A stretch of DNA of 64,000 bases from positions 26,321,504 to 26,385,503 of the forward strand of contig CM064869.1 in the NCBI GenBank assembly GCA_032719365.1. The letters are read 5' to 3'. A program made the translations under genes and the position numbers. Of the stretch, positions 10,193-22,426 are shown in pieces. Under the pieces are notes generated by a model. It was not told the DNA's origin, did not search any database, and saw nothing but the letters and a program-made list of their open reading frames with translations. This stretch comes from Prinsepia uniflora (taxonomy: Eukaryota > Streptophyta > Magnoliopsida > Rosales > Rosaceae). Numbering within the stretch: the first letter of the stretch is position 1; each line of letters begins with the position of its first letter.

Positions 10193-13100
10193 AATTAATT
10201 TCGTCCTCGAAATTCCAACAGACCTAAATCCAACCGTTCTTCCCTCCTTAATTAGTTTCGTTCTCGAAACTCCACTACCCTGATTCCACATCCACCTCGT
10301 GGAAAGTACAATCTACCCCGCAACACATGTACGCTCGTACACTAACTAACCAGATTAACACTTACTCGTCTGCAGCCAGACGTACCACTAACGCTCGCGT
10401 CGCATCGACTACACTCGACCACGTCGAATGATAGTTAACACATGTTACGAATTGACACCACTTGTCAAATCTACCATTTCGTTGACAAAACAACTAGACG
10501 ATTCCTTACTCAATCACTAACTATCCTGACGTCTGCTCCCACAAGGAGTCATCAGACCTCACACATCGATCCACGTTGACACCTCCTACAAACTGTCACC
10601 ACTTGACAGTCGTCAGTCGAAAAATGACACTATACCCACTTGCGGTTACACTAACCACCAACACACTCAACTTGAGTATACGTATACCAACAAACACTCG
10701 ATCTGTGTGTAACTGGACCTATCAGAAACACTATGACCCAATGCACAGTATCCAATGTCCAGTCCACGACCCCGACTAATCCGATGGTATCAGAACCAAT
10801 CCGACTACCAACACGCTTACCATCATACCACTGGTATAACCTATATACCATCACCAGGCACGACAAGTCTGCCCAGTATCATACCTCGAACAACGTACAA
10901 CGTATGTACATCTACCCATCAATCAGCCTATACCCATCTTGGTTGTAGCCAATCACGTTTCAATTATGGAGTTCACTTGTCCAATCCAGCATTAGACAAA
11001 TCGAAACCCCAACCCATTATTCATTTCCAAATCCGAATCCGAATCCGCAATTTCGTAAGAAATCCCGAATCCAAACCCAGAAATCTTATCCATAATCATG
11101 TCCAAATTCGAATCCGAAAGCATCATTCCATAAACCGGCATTAGGAATGACCATTCCGAACCCAAATCCATAAAAGGAAATCCACTGTCAAGCTCCAGAA
11201 TCAAATCCTGAATCGTCACCCAGAATCCGATTCCAAAACCCAAATCCAGAAATCCACTTTCAAGTTCCAAAATCAAATCCTGAATCGTCATCCAGAAATC
11301 TGATTCCAAAACCCGAAATACGTTCACGTCTACCCAGACGCACCATATTCGAACCTATCGGATACCCGCTCAACCGATTACACATTAAATTTGATTGACT
11401 TCATAGGGAAGCCATTCCCAACATCCCCACATCTAAGCTGACAAAATTCGACCTCATCAGACACTTACTCACCTGAGTAATATACTATACGGGATTCACT
11501 TCGAAAAGAAGTTCAGTCCCAATATCCTCAACTCAAACACTCAAGTAAGAGTGATAAACTCTCCACCTATCTGGATCATCAAGATCACGATCCAGATCCA
11601 TAACGATACCCAAAGTCCTAAACCAATTCCCACATCTTAAATACATCAGTCAACGACGAGACACGCCGAGACTGTGGGTTCTCACTGATTACCTCATATC
11701 AATCCTTGTCCTTCCACCTAGGAAAAACCAAGAATGATACAAGGCTATGACATCAAAATTCATCTTAAGTGAATGCAAACAAAACTCGCTGCATTCACCA
11801 CGTCACTTAACCCAACATCGTCTGCCACCAAGCAGAAAATGAGAAATCTCAGTCACCTAACTTCAATATACTCAACACCTGCTGATGACCCAAGACAAAT
11901 CGCGGGTCCACCAACCAATACACTATCAGTGTACTAGTGGAAACCAACAACATCTACAATCATCAACATCATCTACCATAAATCAATCATGATAGAATCT
12001 GAGATGTCACCCTAATGACTTCGAAATACTCATTACCAATACGGAAAGCCTGCATTCCACGTGTCACCTCAATCGCAACCTCTTGCGATTCCGAAGTTCC
12101 AACAAGATTGGAAACAACATACTCGGACATCAACCACGTGTCCCATAACCAATTTAACTCTATCTGAGATCCACTATGGGACCACAGATACCGAACATAT
12201 GCCCATCACGACAGAGTCACATCCCAACTCGTAACTCACCTTCATCACAATCACCGGCACCAGCACCAGCGCTAGTACTAACACACAAGCATCCACACTA
12301 GTATCAGCACGCTAACACCAGCATCACCTGTCAGCATCAGCATAAAGTGTGCGAATCAGACAACATTAGATCTCCGCTCATACCGAGCGAAGATCCCATA
12401 CCTCTACTCAAATTGGAGAAACTCTGCCTCCGTCGTACCCAACAACTTTGGGTACAGTCACCCTGACATCTCCTACGAGAAAAAGAAAACGTCCCCTGAA
12501 CGTCCCCGTCTCATTCTGCGATCGCACCCAGCTGTAACCGAGTCGAATCCAGAATCACTGCTCGTACATATGCGTTACTCATGCACCTCGTATCATCGTC
12601 ACGACTGACAATCCCATCGTCAAAATCGTCACGGTAACCTGAGTCTACTCGACCTGATAAGACTCGATTTCGTCCATCGATAGTAGCGTCTGACACAACC
12701 TCGTGCAGACCTAACTACCAGGCATCACGATCTAGACTCCGCATCCAACAGAATCAATCGCCTGTACCAAATACTCCGTATCGCACTCGGGGATTCCATC
12801 GACAAGTACCAACCCTGATAACTTGTCCAACCAATTTCTAACCAGTCGTAACTCGACTCAACCACTGTCGTCTACTAGGTCGCCAGTGACCTTAGCTGCA
12901 CCAATAGCCCATCGTAACTACGGTAGTACGACGATCGACTAGGTCTAACCGATAAATACAACTCCGACTGCAGAGTGCAGTCCTATCACTAGAGCTGGCA
13001 TGACTAGACTGAATAACGAATCCAAATTCGAATAGTCGTGCAAGTCAAACCACTCGTCAACTCACATTTCCAAACCATACACCCAAGGTAGGGTTCCACG

Positions 13101-13508
13101 ATCACACCTAGAGTTCACATGAACCAAACAGTTAACTGCCAACCGCAGTACACTCCACAATCTGACCGACTCCACGGTCTTGACATCGCAAGGACGTCAA
13201 TCCAATCCTACCGCCAAAACAATCCCACGATATCGTGAAAGACGATCCCAACTAATCGTCTCAAGATCGAAATCTAACGTAATAGTACGTTCACCATTCG
13301 TAGGGTTCCATATAGTCAACCACGACAGAACTATGGCAACCCCGGCATCCAGTGCTGAACCAAGACATTCCACGATACAGTCCTACTAACTATCATATCG
13401 GCACCCTAACTATCAGGTTGATAACGAACTGTAGCCCCCAGAGATATCACATCTCCGACCTGCGTACTACTCCAAGAGCTACATGGGTGCTCGAATAGAG
13501 ACAACCCC

Positions 13509-13520
13509 GCTCTGATACCA
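13509..13520 (-). other. Primer binding site of element C
   Basis: On the minus strand TGGTATCAGAGC begins three bases after the 5' LTR, complementary to the 3' end of plant initiator methionine tRNA, the usual primer for plant LTR retrotransposons. Confidence 0.9.
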
Positions 13521-13729
13521 CGTTGACAAGACCCATCCCAATCCTCCCGGGATTAACTCGGGATGACCCTGCTCCCGTCTAACACGGAGTGTCACACAAG
13601 GGATATTTCCGACCTTTGCCCTACCGGGCTATCAGAGTACGCCAGGATCCGGAGGAGGCATGTGATATCTCGGTCTCTGCTACAGTCCACATCTGCTGTC
13701 AACCTGAAGGGCAGTCAAAACATTAAAAG

Positions 13730-14971
13730 CTGTGAGTGGACAAAACAAAAGCTTATAAAAAAATTTCCATAAAGACATTTGTACCCTTCACTAAAAAGCA
13801 TGCATGCATTCGAAAACCATTTAACCAAATGGAAACCATATGTGGGAACTAAGCCCAAAACAGAATATAAACCAAGGTCGAAAGGACCACCATGAAATCA
13901 ACCATACGGGCCACTGTCCAAATCCATAAGGAAACCAATAAGGGACTCAGCCCATAACCATAAACATACATAAGCCACTGCTCAATCTTGTGCACACCTG
14001 TGCACACCACATATCAAATCTTATATACCACATCATATATCATATAAGTCACACAACCAATCCTGTCACAGTATCCAAAGCTATGCGCATGCTACCCGGG
14101 TCTCAATCCGAGTCTTCTCAAAGTTAAGGTTAATGTCCGCAGACCACTGATCCTACTCGAGGTTATAGTAAACATAGCCTTCCTGAGAGTAAGGAACCAA
14201 ACTGGGGCGGTGACTCCACTCAGTCGGTGCTCCGTGACTACTCTGGGGTCCACCCAGGCCAACGACCCTCCCCGGAGGAGATAATAGAAGTAAAGGAAGG
14301 TATATGAACATATATATACATAACATAACCAGCCATGCCCGGTTTCCCTGAACCCTCATGATCCACAACATCCAATTCGTTCATATACATATATAAAACA
14401 ACCTCCATGCCCGGTTCCCATAAACCGTCATATACCACAATAACATAATTATGCCGGTTCCCATAAACCGTCATGTACCAACATAATATAACTAGGGTTC
14501 ATGCCGGTCCCTATAAACTGTCATGTACCATCAACATAACCAGGGTTCATGCCGGTCCCCATAATCCGTCATGAACCACGATACCACAACAAGGTTTCAT
14601 GCTGGTTCCCATAAACCGTCATGAACCGGGAAATCCATTTAAAGTTCCCTGACCTGAAATCCAAACCGTAAAGTAACCTGGGTCTCGTGCCCGAACATAT
14701 GACATCAGCTGGGCATCGTGCCCGAGATCTGAGGTCATATGCCCGAGACAAAACCAAATGGGTCCCATACCCGAGTTTATCCTTTTAGAAATCCAAAACC
14801 AAATCATTTAAACTAATAAAGAAATACAGACCTGTATAGGCCGAAACCTCGAAATACGTTCCTATACGTAACCACATACAAATGCTCCCATGGCATTACC
14901 AAACATGTATTAAAACATATAATAAACAATTTATGCATGCACCAATTTAGAAAACCAAGGTCCACTCACAG
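13730..14971 (-). repeat. Hairpin block of the element C 5' LTR
   Basis: Arms CTGTGAGTGGAC (13,730-13,741) and GTCCACTCACAG (14,960-14,971) are exact reverse complements. Inside are tandem units of about 48-50 bp (about 14,333-14,630) of the CATGCCGGT/CCGTCATGAACC type, then smaller hairpin units including GGGCATCGTGCCC and GGGTCCCATACCC. Confidence 0.85.
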
Positions 14972-16172
14972 ACCGTCCGAGCTGCCGCCTCGATTTGCGT
15001 GCCATACGGCTCTCCCGAGCCAATCCGACCTCTCTGGGTCATCCTGACCTGTCCAAATCATATCCAAAGGTTACTACTAACCTATACAAGTCCATATTAA
15101 GAACCCTAAACTTTCCTGAAAAAGTCAACGAGTCCCGTACACGTTTCCCGAGGTGAAAAACCTCAAATTGACCAACTTAACGATCTCCGATCAACCCGAA
15201 ACCACCGCCATTGGATCCGGATCGTCAAAACCTTTAAAATGACACTGGGCCCACCTAAAACACTGTTCACACGCGCCCCCACGCGCTAATCAATGTAAAA
15301 GTCAATGCGTTGAAAAGTTAACGCTGACGTCAGCACTGCCAACCTCTGACAGTGACACGTGTCATGCTCCCATTGGCCCTCTGTCTGACATGTCAGCTGA
15401 CATTGTTAGACCTGACAATGCTGACATCATCCCTGACATGATGACATCATCAGTCATCGTCTACCTCAGATCGGGTCTGCAACCGGGTTTCCGTGACCCG
15501 CGGGTTGACCCGGTCGGTTCTCCACCGTCCGACCACCAAAACTCCTCCCGTTTGTCCCATTTTAATCCTCTCATCCTAACCTAAAGTTCTATGACCTTAA
15601 AATGGAAGAAAAACATCAAAAACCATACCTTCAAGCTTAGCTATGGCGGGTGAGTTTTCCTCCGCCGTCCACGGTCGTTCCCGGCCGTCTAACGCCTCAA
15701 AATCAATCCTATTAAGCTCCTATGGTCCCCAGAAACACAACCAACCCATTAGTTTTGATCCAAGACCAATAAAACCCAAGTTTCGAATTTCAAACCCAAA
15801 ACCTGCCTTTTCGGGTTTCGTCCCGCCGTGAGCCACCGTGGCTCTGGCCGTCTCCGTCTAATCCTTCCTCGCCTCATTCACACTATCTCTCTGGTCTCAG
15901 TCGCAGGTGATGAAGGGATGTGTGTTGTGTGTTTGAAGAAAAATGAAGAATGAAGAATATGGGGTTATGGGGCTTTCGGGTGTGAAGAAGTAATGAGAAG
16001 ATAGTGATGGCTGATGAGAGAAGAGAGAATAGATGATTAGATGAGTGGTGAGGATTGAGTGTTTGATTGAAATGAATGGCTAGGATTGCGTGAAGAAAAG
16101 ATTAATTATATAAAAATAGATATAATAATGTTTAATTAAGTGAGATCCCTTTTTTAGGGGAAATGACCAATA

Positions 16173-16198
16173 GGATGAGTGACAAGTGTCACTCATCC
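16173..16198. promoter_or_regulatory. 12-bp-arm palindrome in LTR C (5' copy)
   Basis: Arms GGATGAGTGACA and TGTCACTCATCC with spacer ag; the 3' LTR copy has ct. The arms are perfect although the LTRs have diverged around them. Confidence 0.6.
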
Positions 16199-16719
16199 AT
16201 GGGACCCACCTAAAATATCTAGCCCAATCAGATTTTGCCAAATCACCACCGTCTCGAAGTACGTGCATAGTGAAATCGAACTTCCGTGACCTATAACTTT
16301 CCTGTTCGAAGTCCAATTTCAGCGTGCCGCCTGTCTATGGATTCGTATCATCCCGATCTATGTAACGGTCTTCGGCCCTCGGCCATCGGACCTCCCGGTC
16401 AAAAGTCAACATTTGCCCCTCTTTAACCCTAATTACCAAAATGCCCTTAAATTTACGAACGTCATAACTTCCTACTCGAACGTCGGAATTGAACGTACCA
16501 CCTATCTATGAACTCGTGACGTCACGAACTATGTCACTGTCATCGGTCAAAGTCCGTTCGACAGGCCGAATGAAAAGTCAACTTTTTGCCACGGCTAGGG
16601 GCAAAACAGTCATTTCGCATCGTTCGTCCGATTTCGCCTAACTAATCACCGATTAGCCTCACTAATCGTGATTAGTCACTAATCTAATCTAGGAATTTGG
16701 GACGGGTCGTTACAGTTTT

Positions 16720-17189
16720 GGTTTATGGTTTGGGCTAAAGCCCTACGGATTTGAGAAAGGAAATTCTTTTGGTTTCATAAACGTTTTTGTTATATTGAAA
16801 ATGAAATGGTTTTCGAATGCATGCGTTGTTTTTAAGTCAAGGGCATAACTATTTTTTCTTGTGAAATGAGTTTTATGAACTTATTTATTTTTGTCTACTC
16901 ATAGCTTTTTTGGTTTTTAATGCCCTTCTGGTTGATAATGGATGCGGGCTGCTGATGAGGCCGAGATATCACACATTCCACTACTGTTCATGCGCGCTCT
17001 GGAAGCCGTTTGGGCTGTCAGCCTGGGTATCCCTTGTCTGGCCTACGTGTTACATGGAGGTTAGACGGGTGTCTGGCCTTTGTGTCGTACATGGGTTAGA
17101 TGGGAGTATGCCTCACCCCGCGTAATCCGGAGGGGAGAAGGGGGGGGGGGGGGGGGGGGTGGGTGGGTGGATTGGGATGGGCCGTGTCA
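16720..17189 (+). mobile_element. LTR fragment E, right part
   Basis: Continuation of the LTR interrupted by C; gtttt at 16,715-16,719 is C's right target duplication. It contains the right inverted arm GTCTACTCATAG (16,893-16,904) and ends GGGCCGTGTCA at 17,189, equivalent to the end of LTR A at 38,221. A run of 20 G (17,140-17,159) lies near the end. No primer site follows, so E is not a 5' LTR of a preserved element. Confidence 0.7.
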
Positions 17190-17892
17190 CATACACATTA
17201 CCCCTTATTAAATTTATTTTCATTAAGTTGTAATTTTATAAATAAATATAATAGCATAAATAGTCGGAATTCCAAGCGGTGGCTCACGCAACTTAACGTG
17301 CCATCACCTTCTCTGCGATTGGGCCTCACGCGCCTACAGTTGTAGTCGCAAGCCCAGTCACCTGCAACCTCTCGCGGGCCTGCGTTTCCTGGTCGCCCGA
17401 CCATGGAGTTTCTTACTCAATTTCCAGTATTTTACATCCCTTCCAAGTCCAGTACACTCGTAATTCACCTAGTAGAGACTCTATAATATCAAAATACTAA
17501 GAACTCACCTCAATTCATGACATACGATCTTAACCGTATGACCATTATTGAAACTTGCTTTCTGAGCAATCCCCACATCTAACCTCGTATATTAATGACC
17601 CTTTGAGATCACAAGGACGAGAAGAATCTCTTGGGAAACTTACTTTCAAGTTTCCAGGCCAAAATCCTAATGCTCGATTTTCCAACCCCACATATTCGCC
17701 TTTGAGTATATGGTTCTGGGGATGTTTCATTCTCCTACTAACCTCACGATGTGTAAGACCCATGTCTTGCGAAGAACGGTGAATAATCCCACATCGCTCA
17801 GGGAGGGAAATGAGAAGTGATTTATATGTGTGGGCATGTATCTATCTAGCGCGAGGCCTTATGGGAGCTACTAGCTTTGGATTTCTTGGGAG
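17190..17892 (-). mobile_element. Unclear repeat segment, probably a remnant of the same LTR family
   Basis: The part at 17,275-17,345 (CTCACG...CCATCACC...GGGCCTCACGCGCC) follows the order of the CACGCGCC-rich segment found mid-LTR in B, D and G on the minus strand. It may be the left portion of LTR fragment H, split from 38,222-38,520 by element A. The stretch 17,740-17,890 contains CCCACATCGCTCAGGGAGGG, a phrase common in other plant LTR promoters, so a second unrelated fragment may be present. No gene is seen. Confidence 0.35.
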
Positions 17893-18789
17893 TGGTTTCG
17901 TGTCAATCAGATATCGTTTCGATATGTTTCGGGGTGTCCGAAGGTTTAGGATCGAGTTTAAAAATAGTTAAAAATTCGGGAAAACTACGGGACTTTAATA
18001 GGAGGTTAATGATGAGATTTTTAACCCTCTAGTGTGATTTGTATAGGTTTGGAAGTTCCAGTGATAGTGATGGGGCCTGAGAGGGCTTTTGGCATGCGTA
18101 TCGAGGTGGCAACGTAGGACGGTCTGTGAGTGGACTTCGTTTTCTAAAATGTGATGCATGCATAACTATTTTATATATTTTACATACGTGATTTCTATAA
18201 TGATGATTATGGCACTGGTGATTTACATGATGGCACATATTTTGAGGTAATACTGTATTTACACGTTTTTCGAGGATTACGAGTTTATGCTATGGCTATG
18301 TGATTGTGAGTCTAATTATGGTTCTATGAAATGGTTTTGGTTTTGGAAAGATGAACTTGGGCATGAGACCCTTTTGAATTATGTGATCGGGCCAGGGCCC
18401 TGTTGGTTTACCAAATTGGGCTGAGATCCTTTTGAGTCTTGTGATCGGGCCGGGGGCCCTGTGGTTTACAAAATCAGGAATGAGGTCCAGTCGAGTTTTA
18501 TAAATTTAAATTCGGGTCTGGGACCGTATGTTTCATGAACGTGATTTCGGGTCGGGGACCTTAAATGGATTTGTGATGTTTTATGGAGATTTTGGGTAGG
18601 GCCCATTGAGAAGTTTTGAAATGACTTTGTAAAACTTTTTTCCATATACCATCTTGATACGAGAATATGTGATGGTCTCCTACAGGTGTCTGGGAAACTA
18701 GGGAAGTCACGGTGCATTGCCTGTGATGGGTCATTATACGGAGCTACCGGACCGTATGGTAACTCAGGAGCCAGAATGCTATGATTAGA

Positions 18790-21700
18790 TGTCAGGAGCC
18801 GTCCGAAATCCTCCGGGATTAACGTGGGACGCGCCTGATCCCATCTGACACGAAGTGTCAGACCAGGGAAAAGTCCGTCTCTAGCCCTCACTGGGGCTTC
18901 CAGAGTACGTCAGGATCGTAGGAGGAGGAGTGTGATGTCTCGTCTCTGCTATAGCCTGCATACGCAATCAACCTGAAGGGCATTAAAACATTAAAAGTCG
19001 TGAGTGGACAAAATAATATTTTAATAGAACGTTTTCACAATAAGACATTTATGCCCTTCACTAAAAGCATATGCATGCATTCAAAAACCATTTATCAAAC
19101 ATTCATAAAACCACTTGAAAACATTCTCAAAACCTTTCAAGGGTTCATGCTCGGTCCGCATAAACCGTCATGAACCATAAAAAATTTTCAAGGGTCCCCG
19201 ACCTGAAATTACAATAAAACCTCATACGTATAAACATACGTATAACCCATCCGCGATACTTCTGAGAAGATGCCAACTCGTGGCACACAGCCCCTAGGGA
19301 ACACATCTGCGATATATGTCACGATTCATCATATCTACACTAGTGTGCACACCACTCGGGGTCTCACTCCGAGTCTTCCCCTAGGAATTCTCCATCTGGA
19401 AGGCTCTATCTCTGGATCTAGTCCGAGCTCTATCTCCAGAACTAGTCCGAACATCTCTCTAGAATCTGGTCCGGGACCATATCATAACTTCCACTCCTGG
19501 AATGGGATCCCTATGGGGATACCAATTCTTGTCTGTGGATCGTGACTCTCCAGGTCGATGTTTAGAGGAGACCATATAACCACATGGAGGGTATATATAT
19601 ACATTTTCCAAAACACTTTCTTTCTTTCTCAAAACATATTTCAACTGGGTCTCATACCCGATTCATCTCAATAAGATTCATCGAATCCGATTCAAATCCA
19701 TTTCACAGGCCTCGGCCTAAATCCACAGTTGAATAGGGTCTCATGCTCGAATTCTCATTTCATAAACCGAACTAGGAATCAAGCCCGATTTCACAATCAA
19801 CAGGGCCTCAAGCCCTATACCAAAGCTAACTGGGCCCTAAGCCTGAAACCATAAACCAACGGGGTCTCAATCTTGATTTCACAATGAACAGGGCCTCAAG
19901 CCCGATACTACAGTCAAATGGGCCTCAAGCCCGATGTTACAGCCAACTGGGCCTCAAGCCCGAATTCGTAAACCAACGGGACCCACGGCCCGATGGTATA
20001 ACTCAAATGGACCCTCGGTCCGATTCCTCGTAAAATCAAATGGACTCCAAGTCCGAGAATTCATAAATCAAATGGGCCTCATGCCGGATTTCATATTTCC
20101 AAATCCAAAACCAATTCATTAAACTCTCATTGAAAACCTAGCACGTATAAGCATCGTATAAAACAGAAAATCACGAAATACTTGCAAATGCGTAAATCCT
20201 AGGCTACCAAAAACAAATGCACTCATGGCATCAAAAAACATGTTCTAAAACAATTATAAAACATTTATACATGCATCAATTTCGAAAGAAGGGTCCACTC
20301 ACATACCGTCCGAAGTCGCGCCTCGATACGCGTGCCATACGCCTCTCCCGGGCCAATCGTCGCCTCCGGGATTTCCGAACCTGTCCAAATCGTACTAAAA
20401 GGTTACTAACTACTTAAATAACCCCTCACTAAAGTCCCGTAATTTTTCAGAATTTCTAACTATTTTTAATTGCAAACCTAAACCTTCGGATAGCCCGGCC
20501 TATATCGAAACGATGTCCGATCGACTCGAAACCAGTCTCAAAATGTTCGTTACATCGAATAATTTGACATGTTGGACACTTCCCAAAAGGGGGGCTCACG
20601 TGCCCTCACGCGCCCCAAGAAGGTCCTGCACGTGGGCCTCACGCGCCACTGCACAATCCTTCTTCTTCATTTCGACGTCCGGTCCGGCTGGTTCTCTTGT
20701 TCGGCCGGTTTAGTTCGACTGACGTGACCGGTTTGACCACATTCCTCCCTCATTTTTCATCCAATCCTCTCCTTTTCAATCCTAAACTTCCTAACTTGAT
20801 CCTAGAAACTTTTTTGGATGATCAAAACAAGGAAAAACATAGAAAACCCAACAGTTTGATTTTCTTCCTCACGGTCCAACATTTTCAGAAATTCCCCAGG
20901 CTTCCTCAGCCTCTAACCATTCCCAAAACCTTTTCTAAACTTCCTAAGAAACCTAATAAACCCATTATAAACACCTAAAACCATCCTTAACGTCACAAAT
21001 CAAAATTAAAATGAAAATTGGCAAAACCGAGCAATCAGGTTACCTGGCCATCACCGCCGCGCACGGCGGTCCAGACAGACCCCCAGTCACCATCTGCCTC
21101 CTCTGTCTCTCCTGGTTCCACAGACATGATCATATGGGGAAAGGGTTTGGATTGGGGTTGGGTGTTTGATCGGGTTTGGGTTTGGTTTGGTGAATGATCG
21201 AACACAAAGGGAAGGGATGGATATGCATGACCGTGTTTAGGCAGGGCAATGGATGGGTGACACTTGTCACTCATCCGTTGGGCCTGCCCCAAAATATATG
21301 GGCCCCACTCGCTGACAAATAACTTCCATCTCGTAAAACGTGCAATAGTACGTTCGGACTTCCGTGAACCGTAACTTCTCCGTCGAACGTTCGAATTCGA
21401 CATGCCACCTGTCTGCGTATTTGTATCATATCAATCTATGTAACGGTCCTCGGACCTTGACGATTGGACCTCCCGGGTCAAAACTCAACTATTTGCTCCT
21501 ATTCAACCAAATTACCAAAATGCCCTCTAACTTCCGAACATCGTAACTTCTTCCTCAAATATCAGAATCGGGTGTGCCACCTTTTTATGAACTCGTGACA
21601 TTCCAAACTATGTCACAATCATCGGCCAAAGTCCATTTGACCTCCTGAACGAAAAGTCAACGATTCGCCCATTATAGGGGCAAAATCGTCATTTCGCCCT

Positions 21701-21794
21701 GAACGTCTGTTAATCCTCGTCTAATCCCCGATTAGTCTCGCTAATCCGTTATTAATCCTTAATTAATCCCGCTAATTCAGGACAGGTCGTTACA
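18790..21794 (-). mobile_element. Solo LTR G of the long-LTR family
   Basis: A complete 3.0-kb LTR from TGTCAGGAGCC to GTCGTTACA flanked by perfect 5-bp duplications ttaga (18,785-18,789 and 21,795-21,799). There is no internal domain, as expected after recombination between the two LTRs of a former full element. It contains the inverted arms (18,997-19,009 and 20,293-20,304), its own hairpin unit type, and the palindrome at 21,251-21,276 with one G-T mismatch. Confidence 0.9.
19640..20095 (-). repeat. Tandem 29-32 bp hairpin units in solo LTR G
   Basis: About thirteen consecutive units each start with a short inverted repeat followed by about 16 bases of AT-rich spacer. Examples are GGGCCTCAAGCCC (19,949-19,961), GGACCCTCGGTCC (20,009-20,021) and GGACTCCAAGTCC (20,042-20,054). 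Stem bases differ between units but remain complementary. The period differs from the 48-50 bp units of B and C although the block occupies the same LTR position. Confidence 0.85.
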
Positions 21795-22426
21795 TTAGAC
21801 GTCTGGGAGATTAGACATCTAGGATGTCAGAGATATTGACCTGGAGAGACCTTGGGTAACATGCGTTGCTTATTACCATGAGATATGACGTCTGACACGT
21901 CGAGCGTCAGGGACGCTAGGCATCCGGAATGCCGAGGATGGTTATATGGTAAATATGGATTCATGAAATGGTATTTCTGTATTTGTGGATTTGGGTAGTG
22001 GCCCACTTCATTTTAGAGTTACGGATTTTGGTATTCTACAGTTTTGGGCTGGGTTCCCACACTTGGTTTTGAGTTTCGGTTTTTGGGATAAGGCTCTAAT
22101 GGTTTATTGAGTAAATATTTTGATTACTGATTTTACGATGCATGCATACTTTTTAGTGAAGGGCATAAATATCTTTATGAAATGTGTTTTTATGAATTTA
22201 TTGATTTTCGTCCACTCACAGTTCTGAATGGTTTTATTACTCTTCAGGTTGATCACGGATGCGGGCTGTAGCTGAGACCGAGACATCGCACTCCTTCACC
22301 GATCCTAGCGAGCTCTGGGAGCCCTATGGGCTGAGCAACGTAATATCTCTTGTCTGACACTTCGCGTCAGACGGGAGCATGACGCATCCCACGTTAATCC
22401 CTGGGGGATTGGGATTGGTTGTGTTA

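Larger units (their letters stand above)
10180..13523 (-). mobile_element. Element C internal domain, non-coding
   Basis: About 3.3 kb between the LTRs. No frame on the sense (minus) strand encodes a recognisable gag, protease, integrase or reverse transcriptase. The longest sense reading, 111 codons at 10,992-11,327, is produced by a tandemly repeated phrase (CAGAATCAAATCCTGAATCG and relatives) and is not preserved in B. The domain is alignable with the interiors of B (28,254-31,692), A and D. The sense strand is rich in G and T and poor in C. Conservation without coding suggests it supplies RNA functions such as packaging, or that it is tolerated filler. Confidence 0.8.
6962..16714 (-). mobile_element. 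Complete LARD-like LTR retrotransposon C
   Basis: Minus-strand element with 3' LTR 6,962-10,179, internal domain 10,180-13,523 and 5' LTR 13,524-16,714. Perfect 5-bp target duplications gtttt lie at 6,957-6,961 and 16,715-16,719. A polypurine tract lies next to the 3' LTR and a primer site complementary to initiator Met tRNA next to the 5' LTR. The internal domain has no recognisable gag or pol. LTRs over 3 kb with a roughly 3.3 kb non-coding interior match the definition of LARDs (large retrotransposon derivatives), which depend on proteins from other elements. The two LTRs differ at many positions and in several indels, so C is clearly older than B. Confidence 0.9.
13524..16714 (-). mobile_element. 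Element C 5' LTR
   Basis: A 3,191-bp copy of the LTR at 6,962-10,179. Reading from 16,714 on the minus strand it shows a CRE-type palindrome CGTGACGTCACG (16,515-16,526), the palindrome at 16,173-16,198, and TATATAA (16,112-16,106). The hairpin block follows at 13,730-14,971. This arrangement implies a U3 of about 0.6 kb and a transcribed R-U5 portion of up to about 2.5 kb. Confidence 0.9.
17893..22426 (+). mobile_element. Element A 5' LTR, truncated and split by solo LTR G
   Basis: Homology to the 3' LTR starts at GGTTTCGTGTCAATCAG (equivalent to 36,697) and ends GGTTGTGTTA at 22,426, where the 3' LTR has GGGTCGTGTCA. The terminal CA has mutated to TA. The inverted arms are present (18,124-18,135 and 22,210-22,221). 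Without G (18,790-21,794 plus one target copy) the remaining LTR is about 1.5 kb. Confidence 0.8.

Noticed and set aside
10992..11327. 111-codon minus-strand reading in the interior of C with a partial counterpart in B
   Set aside because: It is generated by a tandemly repeated AATCC-rich phrase, and the frame diverges between B and C after the first half, so protein selection is not supported.
13509..13520. tRNA-like match next to LTRs
   Set aside because: Only the primer-site complement of the tRNA 3' end is present; no cloverleaf, so no tRNA gene.
19640..20095. Regularly spaced repeats resembling a CRISPR array (also 7,782-8,080)
   Set aside because: Repeats are imperfect, spacers are related to each other, no cas genes exist and the DNA is plant nuclear; they are LTR tandem units.
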